Shown one piece after another: positions 27,374 to 38,262 of a stretch of DNA of 64,000 bases. This DNA is from Pseudoalteromonas phenolica (lineage in GTDB: Bacteria > Pseudomonadota > Gammaproteobacteria > Enterobacterales > Alteromonadaceae). Within the stretch, counting starts at the first letter, position 1. The number at the start of each line of letters is the position of its first letter. The notes beneath the pieces are model-generated. The model saw only the letters and a program-made list of their open reading frames with translations. It was not told the origin of the DNA and made no database searches. The stretch spans positions 96,725-160,724 of the forward strand of contig NZ_PPSW01000005.1 of assembly GCF_005876835.1 (NCBI RefSeq). The letters run 5' to 3'. The translations under genes and the position numbers were made by a program.

Positions 27374-28294
27374 ATGACATCTCATTTTTTAACAGGATTA
27401 GAACTAAATAAAGCTCAAGCGCTAAAACTATTATCGCTTGCACAAACCATCAAGCAGCAGCCAAAAGAGTTTAATCAAGCGCTTGCAGGTCAATCTATCG
27501 TTACTTTGTTTGAAAAGCCGAGTCTACGTACACGTGTGTCTTTCGACATTGGTATTAATCGTTTAGGCGGTCACGCGGTTTATCTTGATCAACAAAACGG
27601 TGCGATGGGCGGTCGTGAGTCGGTGAAAGATTTTGCCCTCAATATTGCTACCTGGGCTGATGGCATCGTGGCACGTGTTAATGCACATAGTTCATTGCAA
27701 ACATTGGCTGAGTTTTCGAGTGTCCCTGTGGTGAACAGCTTATGTGACTTGTACCACCCATGTCAGGCATTAGCTGACTTTTTAACGTTGCAAGAAGTTT
27801 ATGGCGATGTCAGCAAAATCAAACTGGCGTATTTAGGTGAAGGTAATAACGTCACTCATTCTCTTATGTTATTAGCTGCAACATTGGGTACTGACTTTGT
27901 GGCGATTAGTCCAAAAGGCGCGTCACCAGATGCACAGATTTTAAAGCAAGCAGAACAACTGGCATTAGAGTCAGGTGCGTCAATCACTGTAAGCGATGAC
28001 ATAGAAGCAGCAACAGGTGCTGATGCCTTGTATGCAGATACCTGGGTGTCAATGGGTGACACGACACCACTTGAGCAAGTTAAAGCTAAATATATGCCGT
28101 ATCAAATTAATCAGCAGTTGGTAGAACAATCAGGCGCAAGCACGATTCTACATTGCCAACCTGCGCACCGTGAGTACGAGATCACCTCAGAGGTGATGGA
28201 CGGTGCAAATTCAAAAATTATTCAACAAGCTGAAAACCGCATGCATGCTCAAAATGCACTGCTGGTATCACTGTTAAATCCAAATTATGTGTAA
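27374..28294 (+). CDS. argF: Ornithine carbamoyltransferase
   Basis: Forms citrulline from ornithine and carbamoyl phosphate. 306 residues. [13 protein letters not shown] is the carbamoyl-phosphate loop, [12 protein letters not shown] the second site, and DTWVSMGD the ornithine-type loop. The usual HCLPA motif near the C-terminus reads HCQPAHRE, a single-residue change beside the catalytic Cys. The SMG loop supports ornithine rather than acetylornithine as substrate. The tail overlaps a possible upstream start of argG. Confidence 0.93.
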   Translation: MTSHFLTGLELNKAQALKLLSLAQTIKQQPKEFNQALAGQSIVTLFEKPSLRTRVSFDIGINRLGGHAVYLDQQNGAMGGRESVKDFALNIATWADGIVARVNAHSSLQTLAEFSSVPVVNSLCDLYHPCQALADFLTLQEVYGDVSKIKLAYLGEGNNVTHSLMLLAATLGTDFVAISPKGASPDAQILKQAEQLALESGASITVSDDIEAATGADALYADTWVSMGDTTPLEQVKAKYMPYQINQQLVEQSGASTILHCQPAHREYEITSEVMDGANSKIIQQAENRMHAQNALLVSLLNPNYV

Positions 28295-28304
28295 GGGTAA
28301 AGTA

Positions 28305-29513
28305 ATGAGCGAAATCAAAAAGGTTGTATTGGCATATTCTGGTGGCCTCGATACGTCAGCAATTGTTCCTTGGCTAAAAGAAAACTATGACTGTGAAGTT
28401 GTCGCCTTTGTTGCCGATGTAGGTCAGGGCGATGAAGAGCTAGTCGGTGTTGAGGAGAAAGCTTTAGCATCGGGTGCATCAGAGTGTCACATCGTCGACC
28501 TAAAAGAAGAAATGGTGAGTGACTATATTTACCCAACACTGAAAACAGGCGCAATCTACGAAGGCACTTACTTACTAGGCACGTCTATGGCACGTCCTAT
28601 CATTGCTAAAGCACAGGTTGAAGTGGCTCGCAAAGTAGGTGCTGATGCGTTAGCTCACGGGTGCACGGGTAAAGGTAACGACCAAGTGCGTTTTGAATCT
28701 TGTTTCTCGGCATTGGCGCCAGATCTTAAAGTGATCGCGCCTTGGCGTGAGTGGGATCTATCAAGCCGTGAGTCATTACTTGAATACCTTGCAGAGCGTA
28801 ATATCCCATGTGCTGCTTCTGCGACAAAAATTTACAGCCGCGATGCCAATGCTTGGCATATTTCGCACGAAGGTGGAGAATTAGAAGATCCTTGGAACCA
28901 GCCAAGCGATCAAGTTTGGACTTGGACAACAGCGCCAGAGCAAGCGCCAGATAAACCTGAGTTTGTTGCTGTATCAGTAGAAAAGGGTCAAATCGTTGCG
29001 GTTAACGGTGAGCGTTATAGCCCATATAAATGTTTAATGGAGTTAAATAAACTCGCAGCGCCACATGGTGTAGGTCGAGTTGATATTCTTGAAAACCGTT
29101 TGGTGGGCATGAAGTCTCGTGGTTGTTATGAAACGCCAGGTGGCACAGTCATGATGGCTGCACTGCAAGCAATCGATGAGTTAGTGCTAGATAAAGCAAG
29201 TCGCAAATGGAAAGAGGCACTCTCTTCTGAGTTTGCACATTTAGTGTATGACGGTCGTTGGTTCACGCCGTTAAAAGACTCAGTGCTAGCTGGAGCTGAA
29301 GCGTTAAGTGAAGTTGCAACAGGTGAAGTGATCTTAAAAATGTATAAAGGCCAAGTGGCTGCCGTACAAAAGCAATCGGTAAATAGCTTATACAGTGAAG
29401 ATTTTGCCACATTTGGTGAAGATGATGTGTATGACCAGTCGCATGCTGAAGGGTTTATTCGCCTGTTCTCATTGTCGAGCAGAATTGCTGCATTAAACGC
29501 TAAGGTTAAGTAA
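28305..29513 (+). CDS. argG: Argininosuccinate synthase
   Basis: ATP-dependent joining of citrulline and aspartate. 402 residues from the ATG at 28305 ([20 protein letters not shown]), with AAGGG upstream; an in-frame ATG at 28287 adds only six residues overlapping argF. The PP-loop [21 protein letters not shown] and SPYKCLMEL are typical. argH starts 23 bp later. Confidence 0.97.
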   Translation: MSEIKKVVLAYSGGLDTSAIVPWLKENYDCEVVAFVADVGQGDEELVGVEEKALASGASECHIVDLKEEMVSDYIYPTLKTGAIYEGTYLLGTSMARPIIAKAQVEVARKVGADALAHGCTGKGNDQVRFESCFSALAPDLKVIAPWREWDLSSRESLLEYLAERNIPCAASATKIYSRDANAWHISHEGGELEDPWNQPSDQVWTWTTAPEQAPDKPEFVAVSVEKGQIVAVNGERYSPYKCLMELNKLAAPHGVGRVDILENRLVGMKSRGCYETPGGTVMMAALQAIDELVLDKASRKWKEALSSEFAHLVYDGRWFTPLKDSVLAGAEALSEVATGEVILKMYKGQVAAVQKQSVNSLYSEDFATFGEDDVYDQSHAEGFIRLFSLSSRIAALNAKVK

Positions 29514-29536
29514 GAGTTAAGTTCGGAGATTTCAGC

Positions 29537-30916
29537 ATGGCACTATGGGGCGGCCGTTTTTCATCAGGACCTGATGAGGCTTTTAAACAATTTAATGATT
29601 CTTTACCGTTTGATTACCAAATGGCAGAGCAAGACATTATCGGCTCGATCGCTTGGGCCGGTGCACTACAGCAAGTTAATGTGTTAAGTGCACAAGAGCA
29701 TACCGAGCTGGTTGCAGCTTTGAATGAGCTATTAAACGAAGTACAACAAGATCTATCAGCAGTGGCGAGCGCTGGGTATGAGGACATCCATTCGTATGTT
29801 GAAGCTAAGCTGATAGACAAAGTAGGCGATTTGGCGAAAAAACTACACACGGGCCGCAGTCGCAACGATCAGGTTGCGACTGACTTTCGTCTTTGGAGTC
29901 GAAGTACAGCCGAACAAATTGTTGAAGCCATTCAAGCTTTAAAAGCTGAATTCGTCGCCCTTGCTGAACGTGAACTAGGCACGATTTTACCTGGTTATAC
30001 GCATTTGCAGCGAGCGCAGCCGGTATTATTTAGCCATTGGTGTATGGCTTACGTTGAAATGCTTGAGCGTGATGAGTCTCGTTTAAACGATGCCATTAAT
30101 AGACTAAATGTCAGCCCACTGGGCAGTGGTGCGTTAGCAGGTACAGCTTACCCGATTGATAGAGAAGCTTTGGCTCACAATCTTGGCTTTAGACATGCCA
30201 GCCGCAACAGCTTAGATGCAGTGTCAGATAGAGATTTTGTGGTTGAGCTTTTAAGTTGTGCCAGCATTTCAATGATGCATTTATCTCGTTTCGCAGAAGA
30301 TCTGATTTTTTATAATTCTGGCGAGGCTGGGTTTATTGAATTGGCTGATAACGTGACTTCAGGTTCGTCATTAATGCCGCAAAAGAAAAACCCAGATGCG
30401 CTGGAGTTAATTCGTGGCAAAACGGGTCGTGTCTTTGGTGCTTTTAGCGCCATGATGATGACACTAAAAGCATTACCGCTTGCGTACAATAAAGATATGC
30501 AAGAAGACAAAGAAGGTTTGTTTGATGCTATGCCGACCTGGCTTGCCTGTATTCATATGGCACAAGCCTGCATTAAGGGTATCAAGGTAAATGGTGAAGC
30601 AACGTTACAGGCAGCGAAAGGCGGCCATGCTAATGCTACAGAGCTTGCTGACTACCTAGTTGCTAAAGGCATTCCATTTAGAGAAGGCCATCATATCGTT
30701 GGGCAGCTTGTTCAGCATGCAATTGGTAAAGGTCAGAATCTAGAAGATTTATCGCTTGATGAATTTCAGACAGTTTGTCATGTAATTGCAGAAGATGTTT
30801 ATCCTGTATTAGAGATAGATGCTTGTATTGCCGCACGGCAAGCGCTTGGTGGCACATCGTTGCCACAAGTGGAACAAGCAATTAAATATGCTAAACAGCA
30901 GGCAAAATCTAAGTAG
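29537..30916 (+). CDS. argH: Argininosuccinate lyase
   Basis: Last step to arginine plus fumarate. 459 residues; [24 protein letters not shown], the signature [12 protein letters not shown] and KGLPxAYNKD-like [15 protein letters not shown] are intact. It is a stand-alone ArgH: the C-terminal N-acetyltransferase (ArgA) domain that many marine gammaproteobacteria fuse to ArgH is missing, so acetylglutamate synthase must be encoded elsewhere. Confidence 0.96.
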   Translation: MALWGGRFSSGPDEAFKQFNDSLPFDYQMAEQDIIGSIAWAGALQQVNVLSAQEHTELVAALNELLNEVQQDLSAVASAGYEDIHSYVEAKLIDKVGDLAKKLHTGRSRNDQVATDFRLWSRSTAEQIVEAIQALKAEFVALAERELGTILPGYTHLQRAQPVLFSHWCMAYVEMLERDESRLNDAINRLNVSPLGSGALAGTAYPIDREALAHNLGFRHASRNSLDAVSDRDFVVELLSCASISMMHLSRFAEDLIFYNSGEAGFIELADNVTSGSSLMPQKKNPDALELIRGKTGRVFGAFSAMMMTLKALPLAYNKDMQEDKEGLFDAMPTWLACIHMAQACIKGIKVNGEATLQAAKGGHANATELADYLVAKGIPFREGHHIVGQLVQHAIGKGQNLEDLSLDEFQTVCHVIAEDVYPVLEIDACIAARQALGGTSLPQVEQAIKYAKQQAKSK

Positions 30917-30928
30917 TAATAAAGATTA

Positions 30929-30988
30929 AGTGGCTTGTGGAGTTTATTTCTTGGCATGTTAAGCCAATACTTTTTGAATCAAGCCACT
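30929..30988 (+). repeat. Nested inverted repeats downstream of argH
   Basis: AGTGGCTTG (30929-30937) pairs with CAAGCCACT (30980-30988), and inside it TTGGC (30951) pairs with GCCAA (30963). This suggests a branched or stacked RNA structure at the end of the arg transcript. It precedes the true terminator. Confidence 0.6.
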
Positions 30989-31024
30989 ACTCGTTTATTT
31001 GAGTAAAGCTTTAAATTATTAATT

Positions 31025-31059
31025 AAGCACCATTTTTATATCAAACTGGTGCTTTTTTG
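31025..31059 (+). terminator. Terminator of the arg operon
   Basis: AAGCACCA and TGGTGCTT pair around a 14-nt loop and are followed by TTTT. Confidence 0.8.
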
Positions 31060-31203
31060 TTGCTTGTGAACATAAAATCAGCATTTAAGCAAGTTAAGTG
31101 TAATGTGGTGTAATATTGGATCGATCATTGCTAAATAACTTTTAACAATAAATAAACGTCACTTTTGTGACTCTCTGTTTCACAGCGTAAATAAGGAAAC
31201 ATT

Positions 31204-31377
31204 ATGTTAAAGGTAATTAAAACTTTAGTATCAAAACAACGTTCGGCTCAAAGCACTAGCCAAATCAATTCTCTTTCTGGTAAGGTAATTAAATCTGAAA
31301 AGTTTTTAGAGCAAATTACTGGCGCTCGCGGTGGTGGTTCTGTGAACCCAAATACAGGCGAGAAAAAAGAACCGTAA
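31204..31377 (+). CDS. Small Gly-rich peptide (bacteriocin-precursor-like)
   Basis: 57 residues read directly from the DNA: it begins MLKVIKTLVSKQ, has a helical Lys/Gln/Ser-rich first part, then EQITGARGGGS and a hydrophilic tail NPNTGEKKEP. AAGGA lies before the ATG. The GG/GGG after about residue 40 recalls a double-glycine leader, but the sequence has no Cys and is unlike the leaders at 2218, 23709 and 23994. It heads the block of four membrane-protein paralogues, and the first of those opens in the -1 frame across its stop codon. It may be an export-processed peptide with the membrane proteins as partners; this is inference. Confidence 0.6.
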   Translation: MLKVIKTLVSKQRSAQSTSQINSLSGKVIKSEKFLEQITGARGGGSVNPNTGEKKEP

Positions 31378-31448
31378 TCTCTTTTGGTGGATATATTTTT
31401 AGTTTACAAAGCTTAGGGCTGCATTTTGATACAATAATTGTTTTAGGC

Positions 31449-31925
31449 ATGGTTTTAGCTTTTTTGCTTAATGCTTTTTTTTATTTATCAAATATAAGTA
31501 AGAATATATCCCTTTTATTAACTTCTTTTGTGATGGCTGCATCATATTTTACCAGCAATCACTACATTGACTTATCTTCAACTTATTATATGTACCTTTC
31601 TTGGATTGCATATGATGTTGTTACAATTGCATTGATCTCCCTATTAAGTTTTCTTGTTAAACAAAAGCTCTGTGTTGCAGCTAAGTATACAATTGTTGGC
31701 TTAACACTTAATGCTATCCTCTGCTTGTTAATTCATATAGATTTAAGGGTATTAGACAATAGAGAACCTTGGTGGTTTTGGTATTTTTATACGTTAGCGA
31801 TTAACATAATAGATGTGATTATGGTTGCATCTTTGATACTTGACCGAGATTTCTTGTGTGTAAAGTTTTTCAAAAACAGAGTTAAGAAGCATCTCTCAAA
31901 ACGACAAAAAACGATTTCGGCTTAG
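31449..31925 (+). CDS. WWFW membrane protein, paralogue 1 (N-terminus probably upstream)
   Basis: 158 residues from the first ATG, with four hydrophobic segments. It carries the family marks shared by four tandem genes: a Y-x-x-L/W-x-x-D-x-x-T segment, LNAIL, EPWWFWYF, and N-x-x-D-x-x-MV ... DRDFL at the end. Compared with the others it is about 25-30 residues short at the N-terminus. The same frame is open back to about 31365 and encodes a matching hydrophobic segment (FGGYIFSLQSLGLHFDTII), yet contains no ATG, GTG or TTG. So translation may start at a rare codon or enter from the peptide gene by a -1 shift. Function unknown. Confidence 0.7.
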   Translation: MVLAFLLNAFFYLSNISKNISLLLTSFVMAASYFTSNHYIDLSSTYYMYLSWIAYDVVTIALISLLSFLVKQKLCVAAKYTIVGLTLNAILCLLIHIDLRVLDNREPWWFWYFYTLAINIIDVIMVASLILDRDFLCVKFFKNRVKKHLSKRQKTISA

Positions 31926-32126
31926 TTTTTATCGTGAAAATACAGTAAGTGATTTTCTTTTTTCCTTAAGCTCTTATATTGATGTTGCCCACAATAAATA
32001 CGCTCATTGTGTTGTAAGACTTGTGTCTTAGAGTAATACCATTTACTTTGTCACTCTGTTTAGATGAACTAAGTATTTCTTTAAGACTTTATTATACCGC
32101 TTAATTACTTCAGGTTATGTATTACT
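31926..32126. other. 201-bp AT-rich gap between paralogues 1 and 2
   Basis: Contains AAGACttgtGTCTT (32016-32029) and a TAATACCATT-type stretch, but no gene. It probably holds a promoter for paralogue 2. Confidence 0.4.
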
Positions 32127-32684
32127 GTGGTTACCCTTTTTTCCTCTGCTACCTTTTCCAGCTTTCTAGCCAATTTTATAATTTGGTGCTTCTTAATGGC
32201 GACCTTATTAAATTTTGTGAGAAGGTCAGGCTGGCAGTTTCAACATATTGATAAGGCAAAATTAAAAGAGCCATTTCAGTTATCAGCTATCATGTTCTTA
32301 TCTTATTTTATTGGTAGTGTGATTGATTACTTCGTAAATTTGAAAGAACTAATCTCTTATCTTTACCCTAATACCTACTTCCTTTTACTTGATCTTTTAA
32401 CTGTATTATTTATTTATAACTGTGTGAATACGCGTTCTGAGCAAGGTAAGATATGCAAAACTTATTTGCTTGTAGGCTTGTTGTGTAATTCGCTACTTTT
32501 TCTAGCTATTCAAATAGAAGTTTTTTTGGTCTTTGAAGGTTTAAAATCTTACCAGCCATGGTGGTTTTGGTATGTTTTTGCGGTAGGGGTTAATGCATTT
32601 GATGCCATGATGGTTTTAGTCCTTATATTGCATAAAGATTTTCTTAAACTTTATTATTTAACCAATAAAATTCTAATACGCTAA
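32127..32684 (+). CDS. WWFW membrane protein, paralogue 2
   Basis: 185 residues from a GTG start (weak CAGG upstream). About five hydrophobic segments: 8-28, 48-68, 78-98, 110-130 and 140-162. It shares with its neighbours YFLLLDLLTVLF, CNSLLFL, QPWWFWYVF, and NAFDAMMVLVLILHKDFL. The only charged conserved residues are the Asp of LDLLT, the Asp of FDAMM and the final KDFL, which hints at a functional polar path or partner contact. No family recognised. Candidates are immunity proteins, small transporters or sensor membrane parts; none can be chosen. Confidence 0.75.
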   Translation: MVTLFSSATFSSFLANFIIWCFLMATLLNFVRRSGWQFQHIDKAKLKEPFQLSAIMFLSYFIGSVIDYFVNLKELISYLYPNTYFLLLDLLTVLFIYNCVNTRSEQGKICKTYLLVGLLCNSLLFLAIQIEVFLVFEGLKSYQPWWFWYVFAVGVNAFDAMMVLVLILHKDFLKLYYLTNKILIR

Positions 32685-32699
32685 GAGTAACGGTTTGTT

Positions 32700-33296
32700 A
32701 TGAATAACTACAGTACTATGTATTTTGGCTCATTGATGAACTGGGATTTAATTACTAACTTCTTAAGTATGCACTTGGTAAGCTGGTTACTATTTTTAGT
32801 CATGCTGGCCAATTATGTTAGAACATCTAATATACATGCAAGCTTCAGTGTCAGAGCTGAACGCAAAGAAGTGCTTAGCCTATCTATTGTTATGTGTTTC
32901 TCTTATGCTTTGATGATACCGATCGAGTTGTTAGTTGGCTTGTTTGAAATCTCTTCACGCTATTTCCCATATACGTTTTTTCTTTTTTTAGATATTTTAA
33001 CCATTCTGTTGATATGTTTTTTGATTAAGTTGCAAAGTAACAAAGCATTACTATGCAAACGCTATATTGTCTTTTGTTTATCGTGTAACTCTATTTTATT
33101 TCTTTCATTACAAATAGATTTATTGTTGATGTATAACAATTTTAAACCTTTCAAAGCTTGGTGGTTTTGGGATGTATTTACGATAGGGATAAACTTTTTT
33201 GATGCAGTGATGATTTTAGTTCTGCTAATCCATAAAGATCTATTGATGGTAAATAGGCTTCTTTTGCACCGAAAGAAAAGTAAGGCTGTGTTATGA
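32700..33296 (+). CDS. WWFW membrane protein, paralogue 3
   Basis: 198 residues, starting 15 bp after paralogue 2. The same five-segment pattern and motifs: FFLFLDILTILL, CNSILFLSLQIDLLL, AWWFWDVF and NFFDAVMILVLLIHKDLL. A positively charged tail (HRKKSK) suggests a cytoplasmic C-terminus. AT-rich like its neighbours. Function unknown. Confidence 0.75.
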   Translation: MNNYSTMYFGSLMNWDLITNFLSMHLVSWLLFLVMLANYVRTSNIHASFSVRAERKEVLSLSIVMCFSYALMIPIELLVGLFEISSRYFPYTFFLFLDILTILLICFLIKLQSNKALLCKRYIVFCLSCNSILFLSLQIDLLLMYNNFKPFKAWWFWDVFTIGINFFDAVMILVLLIHKDLLMVNRLLLHRKKSKAVL

Positions 33297-33302
33297 AATT
33301 AG

Positions 33303-33905
33303 GTGCTCTACGTGATTGATATTCAATATATATTTGGTGAGCTTTTACATCTAAATCCTATCGCTCGATTCTTATTTGGGCATATAGCAACGTTTCTTTT
33401 CTTTATGGTACTCTTGATAAACTTTGGACGAACATCGGTTAATAACATCAACCGTCTAAACAAAGAGCAAACTTATGAGCCTCTAACACTCTCTCTTGTT
33501 ATGTTTATCTCCTACTCTATATTGCTACCTATAGAGTACTCCTACTGGTTTTCTGAGCTTAGGTCAGTTTATTTGCCTAATTCGCTTTATTTTGCTTTAG
33601 ATTTGCTGACGATTGTATTTATTCACCGCTTTTTCAAACTAAAGAGTGAAACCGGCAAGCTTTGTTGTTTGTATTTACTTGTAGCTTTAAGTGTAAACTC
33701 ATTGCTTTTTTTACTGTTGCAAATGGATTTTTTACTTACTTATCATAGACTCAAAGAAGAAGGGTATTGGTGGTTTTGGACTGTATTTAGCTATGGAATA
33801 AATGGTTCTGACCTCATCATGGTCTTAGTTTTAGTTGTACAAAAAGATTTTTTAGGTTGGTATAAACTGAGCAAAAAAATTAAGGGCGCTTATTCGCGCC
33901 CTTAA
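33303..33905 (+). CDS. WWFW membrane protein, paralogue 4
   Basis: 200 residues, starting 6 bp after paralogue 3 at ATG or nearby GTG. Motifs: LYFALDLLTIVF, VNSLLFLLLQMDFLL, YWWFWTVF and NGSDLIMVLVLVVQKDFL, then a basic tail. Its stop codon abuts the stop of the convergent Wzi-like gene, with a strong hairpin covering both. Paralogues 2-4 look like one transcription unit. Function unknown. Confidence 0.75.
   Translation: MLYVIDIQYIFGELLHLNPIARFLFGHIATFLFFMVLLINFGRTSVNNINRLNKEQTYEPLTLSLVMFISYSILLPIEYSYWFSELRSVYLPNSLYFALDLLTIVFIHRFFKLKSETGKLCCLYLLVALSVNSLLFLLLQMDFLLTYHRLKEEGYWWFWTVFSYGINGSDLIMVLVLVVQKDFLGWYKLSKKIKGAYSRP

Positions 33906-33907
<2 letters not shown>
33878..33907. terminator. Bidirectional terminator spanning two stop codons
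   Basis: AATTAAGGGCGC-ttattc-GCGCCCTTAATT, a perfect 12-bp stem. It covers the TAA of paralogue 4 and the start of the TAA of the Wzi-like gene; the two convergent genes have no gap. Confidence 0.88.
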
Positions 33908-35755
<1,848 letters not shown>

Positions 35756-36000
35756 TTAGTCAGAATAAAATTTCTGTAATGTTATCAAGCTTTGCAGCAA
35801 ATATCACTGGTCTGCTTAGCAACTTGTTGCTTATAACTAAGCCGTTTTAATGGTATTTTCAGTATGGATATAATTTTTATGGAACTGTTTTCTTTTTGGG
35901 TAATGTCACATAATTTATGTCTTATGACAGAATCAAATAAGTAATTAAAGCAGAATTTAGTTATTATATTCATCATTATTAGCGTGTCTGAGAGCAGGAT

Positions 36001-36657
36001 ATGAATACCAAGGAAAAAATTATTCGTACCAGTATTGCCTTATTTAACCTACATGGAGAGCGAGCGATCACTACCAATCATATCGCTTCAAACTTAGGTA
36101 TAAGTCCCGGCAACTTGTATTACCATTTTAAAAATAAAGAAGACATTATCCGTAATATCTTCACTCTGTATCGAGAGCATTTAAGTACGCACTTTAAACC
36201 ACTCGACACATCTCACGAGCCATTAGAACAGTTAACACAATATTTAGATTCATTGTTTGAACTTATGTGGCGTTATCATTTCTTCTATGACAACTTAACT
36301 GACATTCTTGCGAAAGACAGTGAGTTAAAAAAACAATATATCGAATTTCAAGCCGATTTGTTTAATCAAGTGCGCTCTGTTGTGATCGGGTTACGCAGTG
36401 CTGGCGTAATAGAAATCACAGATGAAGATGCATCTGAATTTGCGCATATGTTAAAGATGACGGTGAGTTTCTGGACTCCTTACGTAAAAGCTCGCCGTAT
36501 GACAGGGGTGTTAGAACAACAAGATATCTATAATGGCATTGTCAAAGTGTTAGTTTTAGTCAAACCATACTGTACAGATTTGAGTTTTAAGAAAATCAGC
36601 GATCTGCAAAAGCAATATCAGCAACTGGCTGACGAGGCACTGCCGAGTATTGCCTAA
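36001..36657 (+). CDS. TetR family transcriptional regulator
   Basis: 218 residues. The N-terminal helix-turn-helix (residues about 4-47: TKEKIIRTSIALFNLHGERA ... ISPGNLYYHFKNKEDIIRNIF) is typical TetR. The C-terminal half is a helical ligand/dimer domain of the kind annotated TetR_C_13 or DUF6-like; ligand unknown. It precedes thiI by 97 bp with a separate promoter, and no obvious target gene is adjacent; the divergent neighbour is coaD 250 bp away. Confidence 0.88.
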   Translation: MNTKEKIIRTSIALFNLHGERAITTNHIASNLGISPGNLYYHFKNKEDIIRNIFTLYREHLSTHFKPLDTSHEPLEQLTQYLDSLFELMWRYHFFYDNLTDILAKDSELKKQYIEFQADLFNQVRSVVIGLRSAGVIEITDEDASEFAHMLKMTVSFWTPYVKARRMTGVLEQQDIYNGIVKVLVLVKPYCTDLSFKKISDLQKQYQQLADEALPSIA

Positions 36658-36695
36658 TAAACCAATATTGTTTATTTCCTCATCGCATAGAAATT

Positions 36696-36704
36696 TGCTA
36701 TAAT
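36696..36704 (+). promoter_or_regulatory. Extended -10 promoter element of thiI
   Basis: TGCTATAAT lies about 50 bp before the thiI start: a TGn extension plus a consensus -10. A G/C-rich imperfect palindrome follows in the leader. Confidence 0.55.
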
Positions 36705-36754
36705 CGCGCGCCCGACTGACGCGGCGCGCATTCGCCCACCTAAAGAGTGTTTCT

Positions 36755-38212
36755 ATGCTTAAATTTATCGTAAAACTGCATCCTGAGATCGCGATCAAGA
36801 GTAAATCTGTTCGTAAACGTTTTACCAAGTTACTTGAGAAAAACATCAAGTTAATCTTACTTCGTAAAGATGAAAAAGTTCGCGTAAAAAACAACTGGGA
36901 TAACATTGCAGTTGAAACGGATATCAGCGATGCACAAACCCGTGAATGGTTCATAGATAACCTCAAACGCGTGCCTGGTATTGTGCAATTTATTGAAGTA
37001 CAAGAAACACCTTTTGAAACCATTGATGATATTTATCAGCGTACTTTAGAGCTTGCGAGCCATACAATTGCAGGGAAAACTTTCTGTGTTCGCGTAAAGC
37101 GTAACGGTAATCATGATTTCACTTCAACAGACGTAGAACGTTATGTTGGTGGCGGTCTTAACCAAAATGTTGAAGGCGCTAAGGTTAAATTAAGTAAGCC
37201 TGAAGTTGTGGTTAAAATCGAGATCAAAAAAGATCTGGCTTATATTGTTACCCACACTCACTATGGTATCGGTGGTTTCCCTCTGCCGACGCAAGAAGAT
37301 GTATTATCACTGATCTCAGGTGGTTTTGATTCAGGCGTCGCGACATATCAGATGATGCGTAAAGGCGCGCGTACTCACTTCTTATTCTTTAACCTTGGTG
37401 GTGCTGCTCACGAAATCGGCGTGAAACAGGTAAGTCACTATTTGTGGAAGCAATTCAGCTCTACTCACAAAGTTAAGTTCATCACGGTAGACTTTGAACC
37501 TGTGGTTGCTGAGATTTTAGAAAATGTAGAAAACGGCCAAATGGGTGTCGTACTTAAGCGTATGATGATGCGTGCAGGCGCAGCAGTAGCTGAAAAGGTA
37601 AATGCTCACGCGTTAATCACAGGTGAAAGTGTGGGTCAGGTATCAAGTCAAACACTGGCTAACTTAAGTGTGATCGACCGTGTGACTGAAACCTTGATTT
37701 TACGCCCACTTATTCAGCACGATAAAGCAGATATTATTAAGATTGCCCGTGAGATTGGTACAGTAGAAATGGCAGAATCTATGCCTGAATACTGTGGTGT
37801 TATTTCACAAAAGCCGACTGTTAAAGCGAAAATGTCAAAGATCTTGGAAGAAGAAGCCAAGTTCGACTTTGATGTTTTAGATACTGTGATCAAAAACGCG
37901 ACTGTAAAAGACATTCGCGAAATCGAAGAAGAAGCGAAAGAAGAAGTTAAAGAGGCTGAAACTGTTAGTGAGCTTCCTGAAAATGCAGTGGTACTTGATA
38001 TTCGTTCGCCAGAAGAAGAGGACGCAAATCCACTTGAGCTTGATGGGGTAGAAGTAGAGCATATTCCATTCTTTAGATTAGCGACTAAGTTTGGTGATCT
38101 GCCTCAAGATAAAGAATATTACTTATATTGTGCCCGTGGGGTAATGAGCCAGCTACAAGCACTTATTTTGCATGAAAACGGCTACATGAATGTAAAAGTG
38201 TACCGTCCATAG
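36755..38212 (+). CDS. thiI: tRNA 4-thiouridine synthase / sulfurtransferase
   Basis: 485 residues. An NFLD/THUMP N-terminal part (about 1-165) binds tRNA, the PP-loop SGGFDSGVA is at about 188, and the C-terminal rhodanese domain (about 395-485) has the active Cys in CARGVMS. It makes s4U8 in tRNA and supplies sulfur for thiazole synthesis, taking persulfide from IscS, whose gene is in this window. An acidic linker (EIEEEAKEEVKEAETVSE) connects to the rhodanese domain. Confidence 0.97.
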   Translation: MLKFIVKLHPEIAIKSKSVRKRFTKLLEKNIKLILLRKDEKVRVKNNWDNIAVETDISDAQTREWFIDNLKRVPGIVQFIEVQETPFETIDDIYQRTLELASHTIAGKTFCVRVKRNGNHDFTSTDVERYVGGGLNQNVEGAKVKLSKPEVVVKIEIKKDLAYIVTHTHYGIGGFPLPTQEDVLSLISGGFDSGVATYQMMRKGARTHFLFFNLGGAAHEIGVKQVSHYLWKQFSSTHKVKFITVDFEPVVAEILENVENGQMGVVLKRMMMRAGAAVAEKVNAHALITGESVGQVSSQTLANLSVIDRVTETLILRPLIQHDKADIIKIAREIGTVEMAESMPEYCGVISQKPTVKAKMSKILEEEAKFDFDVLDTVIKNATVKDIREIEEEAKEEVKEAETVSELPENAVVLDIRSPEEEDANPLELDGVEVEHIPFFRLATKFGDLPQDKEYYLYCARGVMSQLQALILHENGYMNVKVYRP

Positions 38213-38232
38213 CAAGTATTTTTAGTTGTCAG

Positions 38233-38258
38233 AAAAGCCGAGTATAACTCGGCTTTTT
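38233..38258. terminator. Bidirectional terminator
   Basis: AAAAGCCGAGT-ata-ACTCGGCTTTTT between convergent thiI and panE. Confidence 0.92.
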
Positions 38259-38262
38259 GCTA

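Noticed and set aside
31365..31380. Canonical -1 slippery heptamer in the peptide gene
   Set aside because: A AAA AAG is present in sequence, but it is not in the correct codon phase for a tandem slip; only a single-site slip would work, so I keep it as a possibility rather than a feature.
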